Positions 1 through 8,449 of a stretch of 64,000 bases of DNA are shown here, piece by piece. The position numbers were made by a program, and so were the translations under genes. Each line of letters begins with the position of its first letter. Within the stretch, counting starts at the first letter, position 1. The notes below the pieces were generated by a model. It was not told the DNA's origin. It was given only the letters and a program-made list of their open reading frames with translations, and ran no database searches. Source of the DNA: Arthrobacter sp. MAHUQ-56 (GTDB taxonomy: Bacteria; Actinomycetota; Actinomycetes; Actinomycetales; Micrococcaceae); NCBI RefSeq assembly GCF_019710585.1, contig NZ_JAIFZQ010000020.1:372001-436000 (forward strand), written 5' to 3'.

Positions 1-1
1 G

Positions 2-31
2 TACGAAGCCGACGTGGCTCCGCGGCGGTAA
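2..31 (+). CDS. possible 3' end of a gene truncated by the window edge
   Basis: One frame reads nine codons (YEADVAPRR) and then TAA at the left edge. The codons look like high-GC coding usage, and the sequence turns AT-richer and non-coding just after the stop. The piece is too short for any family call, so this is only a hint that a plus-strand gene ends here. Confidence 0.25.
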   Translation, partial: YEADVAPRR

Positions 32-227
32 CACCCCACAAGGACCGGTAGCAGATTCCCGCAAAAGAAAACAGGGCCTTCGGGGCTGTCAGTCCTGGAA
101 GTAATCCTGTTAAACTGGCCCGGGTCATGCAGACGGCCGTTGGATGCCGTCATCGGAGCCTCTTCCCGCCGCCAATGCCGCAGCAAGCACCCCTTCCCCG
201 GCGCGCATCCGCCTTCCAAGCCGACGC

Positions 228-315
228 GGATGCGGCCCAAGGGACTTGCCCTTTTTCGGGGGTGGGCCGCATCCCGTCTTCCTCTCCGGGGGCCAGCAGC
301 GTGGCTGGCCCCCGG
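228..315 (-). terminator. tandem hairpins downstream of the GAF-ANTAR gene
   Basis: Two perfect 12-bp inverted repeats lie just past the end of the minus-strand GAF-ANTAR gene. GGATGCGGCCCA at 228-239 pairs with its complement at 263-274, and CCGGGGGCCAGC at 286-297 pairs with 304-315. The inter-arm region of the first holds a small GGG/CCC stem and a T run. The position fits transcription termination. The rest of 32-329 shows no convincing gene. Confidence 0.55.
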
Positions 316-329
316 ACCCGACCGGGCCT

Positions 330-1067
330 TCAGTCCTCGAAATGGGCTTCAGGGTCCGCTGAACCGGGGAAGCGGTCCACGACGGCCTGGGCGAGGTCAT
401 GGAGTTTTTGGTTCCGGGTGCTGGAAGCACTGCGGAGAAGATCGAAAGCCGCATCCTTGCTGCAATGGTTCTGGGCCATGATGATCCCGCATGCCAGGTC
501 AATCACCGTCCTGGTGTCCATCGCCGCCTTAAGATTCTGGGCGCGCTGGTCCGCCGACGCGATCCGGACAGCGAGGCGTAGCGCCTTTCCTGCCATCTCC
601 GCGAACCTCATCCCGTCGGCGACTGCCTGTTCGCTGAAGAGCCCGCTCCTGGGAGCGAAGAAATCCAAGACGGCCCCGGACTCGTCCCCAAGGTCCATGG
701 GAATCCCCAACGCACTGGCGATGCCTGCGGCCGAGAGGGCACTGCGGTACTCCGGCCATCGCGAGTCCGATGAGACGTCACCGAGAAGAACGGGAAGGCC
801 GCTTTCCAAGGCCTCTACGCAGGGCCCGTCTCCCAGGTTCTGTTCAATCCGGTCCAGCAGCACTGCCTCGGCGCTGCTGCCTCCGATAGTGGCGGTGCGC
901 CTGCGCCGGTGAAGGGTAACGGCGCATTCAATCTGCGCTCCCGTGGTGGCGGACATGGTGGCCGCGGCGAAGGTGGTCAGCCCGTCGAGGACGGATTTAA
1001 TGTCCTCAGTGCCGGCGATCAGGTCAACGAGGCTCTCGAAGTCGTCTGCCATGTCTTGGTCCACCAT
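330..1067 (-). CDS. GAF and ANTAR domain protein (RNA-binding antiterminator type)
   Basis: This 245-aa protein has a GAF-like sensor (about residues 15-165) and a C-terminal ANTAR domain (about 175-240). The ANTAR part carries the conserved RTVIDLACGIIMAQN stretch and the following helices with LLRSASSTRN. ANTAR domains bind paired hairpins in nascent RNA and prevent termination; the GAF domain would sense a small molecule or redox state. The ligand cannot be read from the sequence. The ATG at 1067 lies exactly 6 nt after a good -10 box, so the mRNA is probably leaderless. It is the first of four ANTAR proteins in the window, and its ANTAR part closely resembles the one at 22657-23391. Confidence 0.9.
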   Translation of the reverse strand: MVDQDMADDFESLVDLIAGTEDIKSVLDGLTTFAAATMSATTGAQIECAVTLHRRRRTATIGGSSAEAVLLDRIEQNLGDGPCVEALESGLPVLLGDVSSDSRWPEYRSALSAAGIASALGIPMDLGDESGAVLDFFAPRSGLFSEQAVADGMRFAEMAGKALRLAVRIASADQRAQNLKAAMDTRTVIDLACGIIMAQNHCSKDAAFDLLRSASSTRNQKLHDLAQAVVDRFPGSADPEAHFED

Positions 1068-1073
1068 GAGTTC

Positions 1074-1102
1074 AATCTAGAAGCGGCGGGATGCCGCAGC
1101 AA
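1074..1102 (-). promoter_or_regulatory. leaderless-type promoter of the GAF-ANTAR gene
   Basis: Read on the minus strand, TTGCTG (1102-1097), a 17-bp spacer and TAGATT (1079-1074) are followed by 6 nt and the ATG at 1067. The spacing puts the transcription start at or next to the start codon. No Shine-Dalgarno sequence is seen. Confidence 0.65.
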
Positions 1103-1183
1103 GGCACGGTGGGAACCCCGGCTGCCAGCCTTCATCCAGCCTTCGCCCAGCGCAGTTATGGAAACGTTATATATGCTTGTTGA

Positions 1184-2386
1184 GTGGTTCTTAGGTCAAG
1201 CAGTGGAAATTTGTCAGTTTCGGAACGTCCGGCAGCACCCCAAAACCCGCTCATCTCCGGGCGGAAGCACGCCCTGGACGGGCTCCGCACCGTCGCCGTC
1301 GCCGGCGTCTTCCTCTTCCATACGGCCACCGAACTGGTGCCGGGAGGATCGATCGGCGTGGACGTGTTCTTCACCCTCAGTGGCTTCGTGATCACCCTGC
1401 TGATCATGAAGGAGCGGCTCGCGACGGGCCGGCTGAACCTCCGCATCTTCTATGCCAAGCGCTTGGCCCGGCTCTGGCCGGCCCTGCTGTTCCTCTGCGC
1501 GGTGATCCTCGCCGTCGGCCTCGTGTTCCCGGCCTCCGGCTGGGGCGGGCAGGCCGGCTTCATCCTGCCCGCGGCCGCCTACGTCATGAACCTGGCGCAC
1601 TTTGGCGCGTTCGGCCAGTCCATCCAGGGGGAAACCCTCGGTCCCACCTGGACCCTCGCCGTCGAAGAGCAGTTCTACCTGCTGTGGCCCCTGCTCCTGC
1701 TGGCTATGCTCCGGTTCTGGAAGATCCGCACCGTTGCGTTTGCCACGCTGGCCTTGGCCGCGGCCTTTCTGCTGGAACGGTTCGTGCTGGTCATGTCCGG
1801 CGCGCCGCTGAACCGCCTGTACAACGGGCCGGACACCCGGGCGGACGAGCTCCTGATCGGCTGCGCCCTCGCACTCCTGTTCACCGCCCTCCGGGATGGC
1901 TCACGCCTGCACCGCGTCCTGCAGTGGATCGCCCGCTGGGGTGCCCCGCTCGCGGCCGCTACCTTGGTGGCCGCGGTGTTCCTGTTCAAGGAACCGGAAT
2001 CCTCGAACGCCTGGTTCAACACCTTCTGGACCGTCGGGCCCACCGTCCTTGCCCTGCTGGCAGCGCTGCTGATCGGCTCGCTGGTCCTGCAGCCGGCGGG
2101 CTTTATGGGACGTATCCTCAGCCATCCGTGGCTCGCCCGGCCCGGCCGCGATCTCTCCTACGGCATGTACCTCTGGCACATTCCGGTGTACCTCCTGCTG
2201 ATGCGCCTCGTCCCGGACGTGCCCCTGCGCATCGCGCTCTCCGCCGCCGCGACCGTGCTGGTGGCCTATGCCTCCTTCCGCCTGGTGGAGCTGCCGCTGC
2301 GCCGCTGGGCCAACAAGAAGCTGGACGCCGCCGTCGTACCCCGCGTCAGCGAGCGTGCAAAGGCCCCTGTGGCAGTTTCCAGCTAA
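1184..2386 (+). CDS. acyltransferase-3 family membrane protein (OafA/YrhL type)
   Basis: This is a 400-aa integral membrane protein with about ten hydrophobic helices. The N-terminal HALDGLRTVAVAGVFLFH has the histidine-arginine signature of the Acyl_transf_3 family. GVDVFFTLSGF and TLAVEEQFYLLWP are further family hallmarks. Such enzymes move acyl groups, often acetyl, onto surface sugars, peptidoglycan or lipids. The C-terminal SGNH esterase domain of longer relatives is absent, so this is the membrane-only form. The acceptor is unknown. The start is uncertain: GTG at 1184 is used here, with TTG at 1211 an alternative, and no strong ribosome-binding site is seen at either. It is divergent from the GAF-ANTAR gene. 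Confidence 0.88.
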   Translation: MVLRSSSGNLSVSERPAAPQNPLISGRKHALDGLRTVAVAGVFLFHTATELVPGGSIGVDVFFTLSGFVITLLIMKERLATGRLNLRIFYAKRLARLWPALLFLCAVILAVGLVFPASGWGGQAGFILPAAAYVMNLAHFGAFGQSIQGETLGPTWTLAVEEQFYLLWPLLLLAMLRFWKIRTVAFATLALAAAFLLERFVLVMSGAPLNRLYNGPDTRADELLIGCALALLFTALRDGSRLHRVLQWIARWGAPLAAATLVAAVFLFKEPESSNAWFNTFWTVGPTVLALLAALLIGSLVLQPAGFMGRILSHPWLARPGRDLSYGMYLWHIPVYLLLMRLVPDVPLRIALSAAATVLVAYASFRLVELPLRRWANKKLDAAVVPRVSERAKAPVAVSS

Positions 2387-2462
2387 GCCGGCTTCCAGCT
2401 AAGCCGGCCGAAAGGACGGCGCGCGGGCAGGCCTTCCCGCATCATGGGGGCCTTCCAGTTCA

Positions 2463-2491
2463 TTGACGACTGGCGCTACCTGCCACAATGT
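2463..2491 (+). promoter_or_regulatory. probable promoter of the HNH gene
   Basis: TTGACG at 2463-2468, a 17-bp spacer and CAATGT at 2486-2491 form a sigma-70-like promoter. The TTG here could be mistaken for a start codon of a longer protein; reading it as a -35 box favours translation from the ATG at 2517. Confidence 0.5.
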
Positions 2492-2516
2492 CAGACCCTC
2501 CCCTGATGATTGGTTT

Positions 2517-3962
2517 ATGGGGAAAGCAGCGGTGGCCAAGGCTTATGCGGATATCAGGGCTGCCCTTGCTGTGCTTCAAGCGGAGGCGGATGGGGCCGGT
2601 CCGGAGGCGTTTTCGGCGTCTGATCCGTTGGCTGGTTTGGCGGATGGTTGCTTGGATATTCTTGCCGGGGCCCGTGAGGTGGAGGCGGGGTTCGCTGGTT
2701 TGAAGGCGAAGGCCGCTGTGACGTACGCGGAGAGCGCCCACGCTGTTGCCGGGCCCGATGCGCCGGTCCAGGCGCAGGAGATGGCTGTAGCGGCGGAGAT
2801 CGGGTGTGTGTTGGCTCTGGGGCCGCGGGCCGCGTCGTCGTTCCTGGCCGCGTCCCACGTCCTTGCCACTACGCTGCCCAGAACCTTTGCGGCCCTGGAG
2901 GCCGGGGCCCTGTCCTGGCAGCATGCCCTGGCCATGGTCGACGAAACGGCGAGTCTTGATGCTGCCAGTGCCGGCGCGCTGGAGGCCCATTTCCTGGACC
3001 CTGACGCTCCGGACCCTGCCAGGGGATGCCCGGTGGGGCAGATGCCAGCACACCGGTTCAGGGGCAAGGCCCGGACGTGGCGGGAACGTCATCATGCCGA
3101 GAGCATCGAAATCCGCCATGCCAAGGGGGTAGCGGATCGGCGGGTGGAATTCCGGCCGGACGATAACGGCATGGCCTGGCTCTCCGCCTACCTGCGTGCC
3201 GATCAGGCGTTGGCGGGCTGGAACCGGCTGACCGCGGCCGCCCGGAGCATGCAGGGCCCGGACGAACACCGCAGCATGCCCCAGCTCCGCGCTGACACGT
3301 TCGCTGAGGCGGTTCTGGGCAACAGGAGCCCCGCCGGTGTTACCGACGCGGACGGCAGTGGAGCTGGCCTGTCCTCGCGGATCCGCGCCCAGGTCCTGGT
3401 CACCGTCCCGGTGTCCTCGCTGACGGGCCAGACGGACGAGCCGGCCATGCTGGACGGCTACGGACCGATCCCGGCGTCCATGGCCCGGCAGTTGGTCGCC
3501 AACGGCGCCCACTCGTTCTACCGGGTACTCGTGGATCCCCGGGACGGAGCGCCGCTCGAGATCGGCCGGACAAGCTACCGGGTGACCAAAGCCATGCGGG
3601 CCTGGCTGCGGATGCGCGACGGCAAATGCCCGTTCCCGGGGTGCAGCAACAACTCCCTGGACAACGACGCCGACCATATCCTTGCCTGGGCCAACGGCGG
3701 CACTACCGGGATCTCGAACCTGGGACAGCCCTGCCGCAAACACCACAGGCTCCGCCACACCACCGGCTGGACACCCACTCCGGCCAGCAAACACGAGCCA
3801 CCCGGCTGGCTTTCACCCACCGGCCGGCACTACATCAGTGAACTCCAGGACTGGGAACCGCCCTGGTGGCCACCCGGCGTCCAGCCGCAGGCGGGAGACC
3901 CGCCGGACTTCACCGGGCAGTCCCTAGGAGAAAGGGCCCTGGAACGATTCCTGCACGGGTAG
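2517..3962 (+). CDS. DUF222 / HNH endonuclease family protein
   Basis: From the ATG at 2517 this gives 481 aa. The N-terminal two thirds is the alanine-rich helical DUF222 domain. An HNH motif lies near residues 365-420: CPFPGC, then NDADHILAWANGG, then CRKHHRLRH. The two cysteines, the DH pair and the downstream histidines are all present, so the metal-binding site looks intact. DUF222-HNH proteins occur in many copies in Arthrobacter and other actinobacteria. Nuclease activity is implied by the motif, but the biological role of the family is poorly known. A longer TTG-started version at 2463 is less likely because that triplet sits in a -35 box. It is not part of an evident operon. Confidence 0.87.
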   Translation: MGKAAVAKAYADIRAALAVLQAEADGAGPEAFSASDPLAGLADGCLDILAGAREVEAGFAGLKAKAAVTYAESAHAVAGPDAPVQAQEMAVAAEIGCVLALGPRAASSFLAASHVLATTLPRTFAALEAGALSWQHALAMVDETASLDAASAGALEAHFLDPDAPDPARGCPVGQMPAHRFRGKARTWRERHHAESIEIRHAKGVADRRVEFRPDDNGMAWLSAYLRADQALAGWNRLTAAARSMQGPDEHRSMPQLRADTFAEAVLGNRSPAGVTDADGSGAGLSSRIRAQVLVTVPVSSLTGQTDEPAMLDGYGPIPASMARQLVANGAHSFYRVLVDPRDGAPLEIGRTSYRVTKAMRAWLRMRDGKCPFPGCSNNSLDNDADHILAWANGGTTGISNLGQPCRKHHRLRHTTGWTPTPASKHEPPGWLSPTGRHYISELQDWEPPWWPPGVQPQAGDPPDFTGQSLGERALERFLHG

Positions 3963-4163
3963 ATGCTTCCTGTGCGCGTAGACGGGGGGAACGAGGCATT
4001 CGTCGGCGCCCTGTCCGGGGTTCCGTCCGCCTCCGGTCCGGGGTGCTGGCTGCTGCCCGACAGGTACCTTGGGTCCTGGCCGCTGTCCGGTACCCGGGTT
4101 CTGTCTGCTCTCCAGTTCAAAGCAGACTTGGGGGCGCACGCAGTCCCGCCCCGGCGGCTTCTC
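3963..4163. other. intergenic region, convergent genes
   Basis: About 200 bases lie between the HNH gene and the convergent GyrA-like gene. I see no gene and no strong hairpin here. Confidence 0.5.
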
Positions 4164-4433
4164 TCAGGCGTCAGGCAACATTGACCTCAGTTCTCGTGCA
4201 CGGGAAGCCATGGCCCGACGCTGGTCTCGGGTGAATCTTCGCACCTGTAAATCAAGGACTGCCCGGCTGCTCACTGCTCCGACGCCCAACAGTTGACCCA
4301 CACGACGGATTGCTTCATCCACGTTTTCTGAATCGTCAACCAACTGGAAGACTTCATCGCGCCGATCGATCGCCTGCACAAGAGCCTCAAGTATTGCCAA
4401 TTCGTCCGTCATATGCCGCTCGTCCTCGCCCAT
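4164..4433 (-). CDS. mini GyrA-like protein (gyrase A coiled-coil fragment homologue)
   Basis: This small protein is 89 aa from the ATG at 4433. ILEALVQAIDRRDEVFQLV followed by VDEAIRRVGQLLGV and AVLDLQVRRFTRDQRRAM matches in order the GyrA/ParC segment ILEGLL..LDNIDEVI, ..LSE.QA.AILDM.LRRLT, which lies at the coiled-coil end of the breakage-reunion domain. The catalytic tyrosine region and the beta-pinwheel are absent. It may be a stand-alone relative that interacts with gyrase or an exapted fragment; the function is unknown. Start choices are M at 4433, with GAGAAT 6 nt upstream as a possible -10 for a leaderless mRNA, or M at 4412 with GAGGA upstream. An open frame extending to 4553 is not favoured. 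Confidence 0.65.
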   Translation of the reverse strand: MGEDERHMTDELAILEALVQAIDRRDEVFQLVDDSENVDEAIRRVGQLLGVGAVSSRAVLDLQVRRFTRDQRRAMASRARELRSMLPDA

Positions 4434-4855
4434 GCCGCGATTCTCGCACGACCACAAGCTTCGAAGCATTCCCATCAGTTCCGGGACCCTCGCCCGCGTA
4501 CATAAGGGACGTCCGTACTTTGGACCTCGTTTACGTCCTGTCGCCAGGGTCATCTGCTAACCCCACGGACGCGAGAACGCAGATAGTAGACCCCCAGCGA
4601 TCCGGCGAATATCCCAAGGGCAATTCAGGTACCGGCTACTCGTTTCTCGGTTCTGCATGATTCGTAGACTTCGGCCACAGGGCGGGATGTTCCGCATCTG
4701 CGGTCAGGAAGGGGCAGGAAGAAGGGGCAGAGAGGTGTACGGAATTGATCGAATCTTTCGGGATTCTCCGTCAGGTTCCTGTCCCTCCGGCGATTACCTG
4801 AGCATGGACGGATGTCCGCAAACGTTGTCAGGGCTTTTCACAGGGGAGGGACTTT
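4434..4855. other. intergenic region between divergent genes
   Basis: About 420 bases lie between the mini GyrA-like gene and the secreted-protein gene. The composition is less GC-rich than its surroundings. I see no coding pattern and no clear terminator; it must hold the promoters of both flanking genes. Confidence 0.5.
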
Positions 4856-5485
4856 ATGTCGTTCTTTACCGCATTGGTGACCAGCAAGGTCGCGGCCGGG
4901 CTGCTGGCCGGGGGAACCATCGCCGCCGGAGGAGCAGCCGCGGCGGCCTACACCGGGACACTCCCGGCGCCGCTGCAGCAGGGCAGTCATGAGCTGATCG
5001 GCGCCCCGGCGCACGCGGACCTGCCCACGGCCTTCCCGACAGTTCCTGACCAAAGGCCGGACGCCGCCGGGCGGGGTCGGGAGAAGGCCGCCGAAGCACC
5101 AGGAACCGACTCCGACGACGGTGGAGGTCCGGACGCCACCGGTCCGGCCGCCTTCGGACTGTGCACCGCGTTTACTCACGGGGGCCTGGATCCGGCCTCC
5201 ACCGCCTACAAGTCCCTGGCAGCGGCGGCGGACGGCAAGGGCGGAATCGCCGAGTACTGCAAGTCCGTACCGGCTCCGGGCAACTCCGCGGGGCACCGTC
5301 CCGATGACCCAGGAAATCAGGGCAAGGAGGGCAAGCCTGACAAGCAGGACAAACAGGAAGACCAGGACGACCCGGACAAGCCCGACGCGGACCGGTCATC
5401 AAACCAGGTGCCATCAAGCCAGGCCAATACGGTCCAGGCCAACAAGGGACCCTCGCACAAGCCTGCCACCGCAGGGAAACCCTGA
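4856..5485 (+). CDS. secreted hypothetical protein with charged low-complexity tail
   Basis: This 209-aa protein has a hydrophobic N-terminus (about residues 5-32, rich in Gly and Ala) acting as a signal peptide or anchor. A middle segment with FGLCTAFTHGGLDPASTAYK and two cysteines (LCTAF and EYCKS) follows, then a highly charged Lys/Asp/Gln/Pro tail (about 155-209). GGGAGG sits 8 nt before the ATG, a strong ribosome-binding site. It lies 15 bp upstream of the sigma-factor gene and is probably cotranscribed with it. The middle segment recurs in actinobacterial secreted proteins next to sigma factors, by recollection rather than a search. No function can be assigned. Confidence 0.75.
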   Translation: MSFFTALVTSKVAAGLLAGGTIAAGGAAAAAYTGTLPAPLQQGSHELIGAPAHADLPTAFPTVPDQRPDAAGRGREKAAEAPGTDSDDGGGPDATGPAAFGLCTAFTHGGLDPASTAYKSLAAAADGKGGIAEYCKSVPAPGNSAGHRPDDPGNQGKEGKPDKQDKQEDQDDPDKPDADRSSNQVPSSQANTVQANKGPSHKPATAGKP

Positions 5486-5500
5486 GCCAGGGCGCGCGGG

Positions 5501-6073
5501 ATGTCCTGGGGGCGGGTAGCGCGGCTGAACCCCGATGACGTATCGGCGTCGCGGGGTGATGGCGACCGTGCACCGATGTTCACCGCCATCTACCGCTCCC
5601 TGTCCCCGGCAGTTGCAGGCTACCTGCGGGCCGGGGGAGTGGATGACCCCGAAGCCGTCACGCACGACGTGTTCCTGGCCCTCTACCCGAAGCTCGGGGC
5701 GGTCCACGGGGGAGCGGAGGGCGTCCGGGTGCTGGTCTTTTCCATCGCCCACGCACGCCTGGTGGACCACCACCGGCGCCGCGGCAGGGCAGCCGCCCCG
5801 GTGGAATATGACCCATGCAGGGACCACCGCCTGAGCGCGTCGGCCGAAGACCTGGTGGTGGACGGCGACGCCGAAGCGGACGCCCTGGCGATGCTCGCCG
5901 GCCTCAGTGCGGACCACCGCGAGGTCCTGCGGCTGCGCATCATCGCGGAGCTTTCCGTCAACGAGGTGGCCACCATCATGCAGAAATCGCCGGCGGCCGT
6001 CATGCAGCTCCAGCGCCGGGCGCTGGTTAGCCTCCGGAAGCAGCTGACCATAGGGAGCGGGGTGCCGGGATGA
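5501..6073 (+). CDS. ECF-type RNA polymerase sigma factor
   Basis: This 190-aa protein has a sigma-2 region (about residues 25-95; VDDPEAVTHDVFLALYPKL, then VLVFSIAHARLVDHHRRRGR) and a sigma-4 helix-turn-helix region (about 125-180; LSADHREVLRLRIIAELSVN, EVATIMQKSPAAVMQLQRRA). These are the two core domains of an ECF sigma factor, which directs RNA polymerase to stress or envelope promoters. The stop overlaps the next gene by 4 bp (ATGA), so the two products are probably made together. The start at 5501 has only a weak ribosome-binding site; M at 5576 is possible but would cut into sigma-2. The target promoters are unknown. Confidence 0.85.
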   Translation: MSWGRVARLNPDDVSASRGDGDRAPMFTAIYRSLSPAVAGYLRAGGVDDPEAVTHDVFLALYPKLGAVHGGAEGVRVLVFSIAHARLVDHHRRRGRAAAPVEYDPCRDHRLSASAEDLVVDGDAEADALAMLAGLSADHREVLRLRIIAELSVNEVATIMQKSPAAVMQLQRRALVSLRKQLTIGSGVPG

Positions 6074-6690
6074 CCGCCGGGCACACACTTCACGACGAGC
6101 AGGTGGTCGATCAACTGCTCTTCGAAGCCGGCTGGGACGAGGCACCCGAATTGAAGGGAGCGCTGCTGGACCTCCGTTGCTTCGCGGATGGCCCGCAGGT
6201 GGTTCCGTCCGCCAGGCTCGCCGCCCTGATGGCGGCGGCCCCGGCCCATCTGGAACCCGTCAGCCTGAAAGCGGTCAACCCCGACCCCGACAACCCCGAA
6301 GCGGCCAGCCCGGACCTCGCCAGCCCGGAACCCATCAGCCTGGATGCCGTGCGGCGACGCAAGCACCGCCGCGCAACACTCACGGTGCTGGTGGTAGCTA
6401 CGTCCATGGGAGCCGGCACGGCGGCCGTCGCCGCAACTGACCCGGGATTCCGCGAGACAGCACAGCAGACCATCACCACCGTCGTCGAGGCCGTCACCCA
6501 CGGCCATTCCGGCCGCCCGGCGCCGGCTCCCGCCCGCAATCCAGGTTCCACCCAGCCGCCAGCCCGCGTTCCGGAGCTTCCGGCGCCCGCGCAGAACGCG
6601 CCGGGCCGGACCGGAACCACCCCAGGGGAATCGGCTGCCACGCCACCGGCCCACCCCACGAAACCGTCCCCGGCACAACGGGGGCACTGA
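6070..6690 (+). CDS. single-pass membrane protein, probable anti-sigma partner
   Basis: This 206-aa protein overlaps the sigma-factor stop by 4 bp. It has a cytoplasmic N-terminal helical part (about residues 1-55), an Asp/Pro/Ser-rich linker with repeated NPDPDNPEA- and SPDLASPEP-like units, one membrane segment (about 100-120, LTVLVVATSMGAGTAAVAA) and a Pro-rich outer tail. The layout and translational coupling fit an anti-sigma factor that holds the ECF sigma factor at the membrane. The HxxxCxxC zinc motif of ZAS-type anti-sigmas is not present, so the role is inferred from context. Confidence 0.6.
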   Translation: MTAGHTLHDEQVVDQLLFEAGWDEAPELKGALLDLRCFADGPQVVPSARLAALMAAAPAHLEPVSLKAVNPDPDNPEAASPDLASPEPISLDAVRRRKHRRATLTVLVVATSMGAGTAAVAATDPGFRETAQQTITTVVEAVTHGHSGRPAPAPARNPGSTQPPARVPELPAPAQNAPGRTGTTPGESAATPPAHPTKPSPAQRGH

Positions 6691-6703
6691 AAGAAGGTTT
6701 GTC

Positions 6704-6886
6704 ATGGACAGCACCCCGGACTACGAGTACGTCACCATCCAGGTAGACAGCCGGCCCCGGCAGCAGGCCAAGGAGCTGAAGAAACTGGCCAAGGCGGGCT
6801 GGGAGGTGGTGGCCATCCGCCCCGGAACCATGTTCGCGAACCTCAGCTCAGCCCCGCAGGCCCTGTGCCGGCGGGTCGTCAGCTGA
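6704..6886 (+). CDS. small DUF4177-like protein
   Basis: This 60-aa protein follows the membrane partner by 13 bp, with AAGAAGG before the ATG. YEYVTIQVD, KELKKLAKAGWEVVAI and RPG resemble the DUF4177 pattern (Y.Y..., L..LG..GWELV). No membrane segment or enzyme motif is present. It is probably the last gene of the sigma-factor operon, though whether it acts with the sigma factor is unknown. Confidence 0.6.
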   Translation: MDSTPDYEYVTIQVDSRPRQQAKELKKLAKAGWEVVAIRPGTMFANLSSAPQALCRRVVS

Positions 6887-6898
6887 ACGGCGGGGCGC

Positions 6899-8449
6899 TC
6901 AGTAGCCCCCGGGGTTGGTGGACTCACAGGTCTGGTCGCTGCCGGTCTGCGCCACCACGCCTCCGCCGGAGTCAGCGGACGACGGCGGGGCGGCGGGTTT
7001 GGTGCCGGTGGCAAAGTCCGTACCGGCGTACAGTTGCACGCCCTGGACATTCGCTACCTGCATGATGCTGCTGGCCGGCAGCCCGAACAGTGCCGCCACG
7101 TCCGCGGCCACGTCCTCGAACCCCGCGCCGTAGTAGACCATGGTCTGCTGCTGCACCTGGCCCTTCAGCTTGGTCACGTTGGTGAAACCGGCCTCGGCAA
7201 GGATCCCGGCGATCGCCGTGGTCCGGCCCGCCACGCCTGTGCCGTTGGCGATGGAAACCGGCTGCAGCGACTTGTCGTAGGCCGGCGGCGCGGGCGTGGT
7301 CGGCGTCTGCGTGGGGGTGGCCGGGGGCTGGCTCAGGTCCGGGTTGTTGCGCAGCGCGGTAAAGAAGTTGGACGCTGCCGGTTCATCGAGCGCGAGCCGG
7401 TTGGGGTCCTCGGGCGCGGGGACGGTGGGCGCGGTGATGAAGTTGACGCTGGCGGGGTCGATGTTCTTGAGCCGGTTGGCGATGGTCAGCAGCGACGGGA
7501 CCGAGGACAGCCCGGAATCGACTGTCAGGTTCTTGGTGACCGTATCGGCGATGCTGAGCGTCTTCTCCGGGTTGGCCAGCGTGCCCTCGGACTTGAGCTT
7601 GCGGGTCAGCGAAGCCAGGAAGCCCTGCTGCGCCTTGATCCGGCCCAAGTCCCCGCCGTTGGCGAAGGCGTGCCGGGTGCGCAGGAACGCCAGCGCCTGC
7701 TCGCCCTGCACCTGGGACGTGCCGGCGGGCAGCTTCAGCCCTGAATCGGGATCGTTGACGGCGTCGCTCACGCAGACCTCCACGCCGCCCACTGCGTTGG
7801 ACAGCTCCTTGACGGCATTGAAATCCGCCATCATGAAGTGGTCCACCTCCAGGCCGGTGAGCTTGTTCACGGTATCCACCGCACAGCCGATCCCGGCCTG
7901 GGCCATGGCGCTGTTAATCATGGCGTCCTGCCGCGCCAGGTACTTCTCGCCGGTCTTCGAATCGGTGCACGACGGGACGTCCACCAGCAGGTCGCGGGGG
8001 AAACTCACCACGTTGACGTGCTTGTTGTCCGCCGAGATGTCCAGCAGCATCATCACGTCTGACTGCCCGTACCCGGACGAGTCCTCGGCCGTGCCGTACT
8101 TGCTGTTGTTGCCGCTCCTGGTATCGGACCCGAGCACCAGGATCTGCAGCCGGTCCGTGCTGTCATTGGCGGTCCCCTCGGTCCGCTGGCCTCCGGCCGT
8201 CAGTTCGGACGTGCTGAGGTTGGACTGCAGGCGCCACACCCAGTAGCCGCCGAACGCCAGCACGCCAAGGAGCATCACGGCCACCGCGGCGGTGAGGATT
8301 TTGACCCAGCGGGGCTTGCGGCGGGACGCGCGACGGCGGGAGGTACTGGCGGCGTACAGCTCGCCTTGGCCGGGATAGGACACGGGGCCGGAGTGGGGAT
8401 TCTCCGTGCCGTCCTGCTCCGGGCCGGGGGAATTCTTGGAACCGAGCAC
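6899..8449 (-). CDS. LytR-CpsA-Psr (LCP) family protein with LytR_C domain
   Basis: From the GTG at 8449 this is 516 aa. A charged cytoplasmic N-terminus is followed by a membrane segment (about residues 45-70) and the LCP domain (about 95-260). LVLGSDTRSG, VVSFPRDLLVDVP, DHFMMADFNAVKELSNAVGG and ALAFLRTRHAF carry the arginine and aspartate residues that bind the polyprenyl pyrophosphate. A Thr/Pro-rich linker follows, then a LytR_C domain (about 395-490, SIANGTGVAGRTTAIAGIL). LCP enzymes attach teichoic acids, arabinogalactan-like or capsular polymers to peptidoglycan. The open frame extends to a TTG at 8509, but no start signal is seen there. It ends 12 bp from the DUF4177-like gene (convergent). 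Confidence 0.9.
   Translation of the reverse strand: MLGSKNSPGPEQDGTENPHSGPVSYPGQGELYAASTSRRRASRRKPRWVKILTAAVAVMLLGVLAFGGYWVWRLQSNLSTSELTAGGQRTEGTANDSTDRLQILVLGSDTRSGNNSKYGTAEDSSGYGQSDVMMLLDISADNKHVNVVSFPRDLLVDVPSCTDSKTGEKYLARQDAMINSAMAQAGIGCAVDTVNKLTGLEVDHFMMADFNAVKELSNAVGGVEVCVSDAVNDPDSGLKLPAGTSQVQGEQALAFLRTRHAFANGGDLGRIKAQQGFLASLTRKLKSEGTLANPEKTLSIADTVTKNLTVDSGLSSVPSLLTIANRLKNIDPASVNFITAPTVPAPEDPNRLALDEPAASNFFTALRNNPDLSQPPATPTQTPTTPAPPAYDKSLQPVSIANGTGVAGRTTAIAGILAEAGFTNVTKLKGQVQQQTMVYYGAGFEDVAADVAALFGLPASSIMQVANVQGVQLYAGTDFATGTKPAAPPSSADSGGGVVAQTGSDQTCESTNPGGY

Noticed and set aside
2463..2516. TTG start giving an 18-residue longer HNH protein
   Set aside because: The TTG is part of a TTGACG -35 box with CAATGT 17 bp downstream, so this region should not be translated.
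4657..4992. 111-codon open frame upstream of and overlapping the secreted-protein gene
   Set aside because: Low-complexity Arg/Gly composition, no ribosome-binding site, and overlap with a gene that has a strong one.
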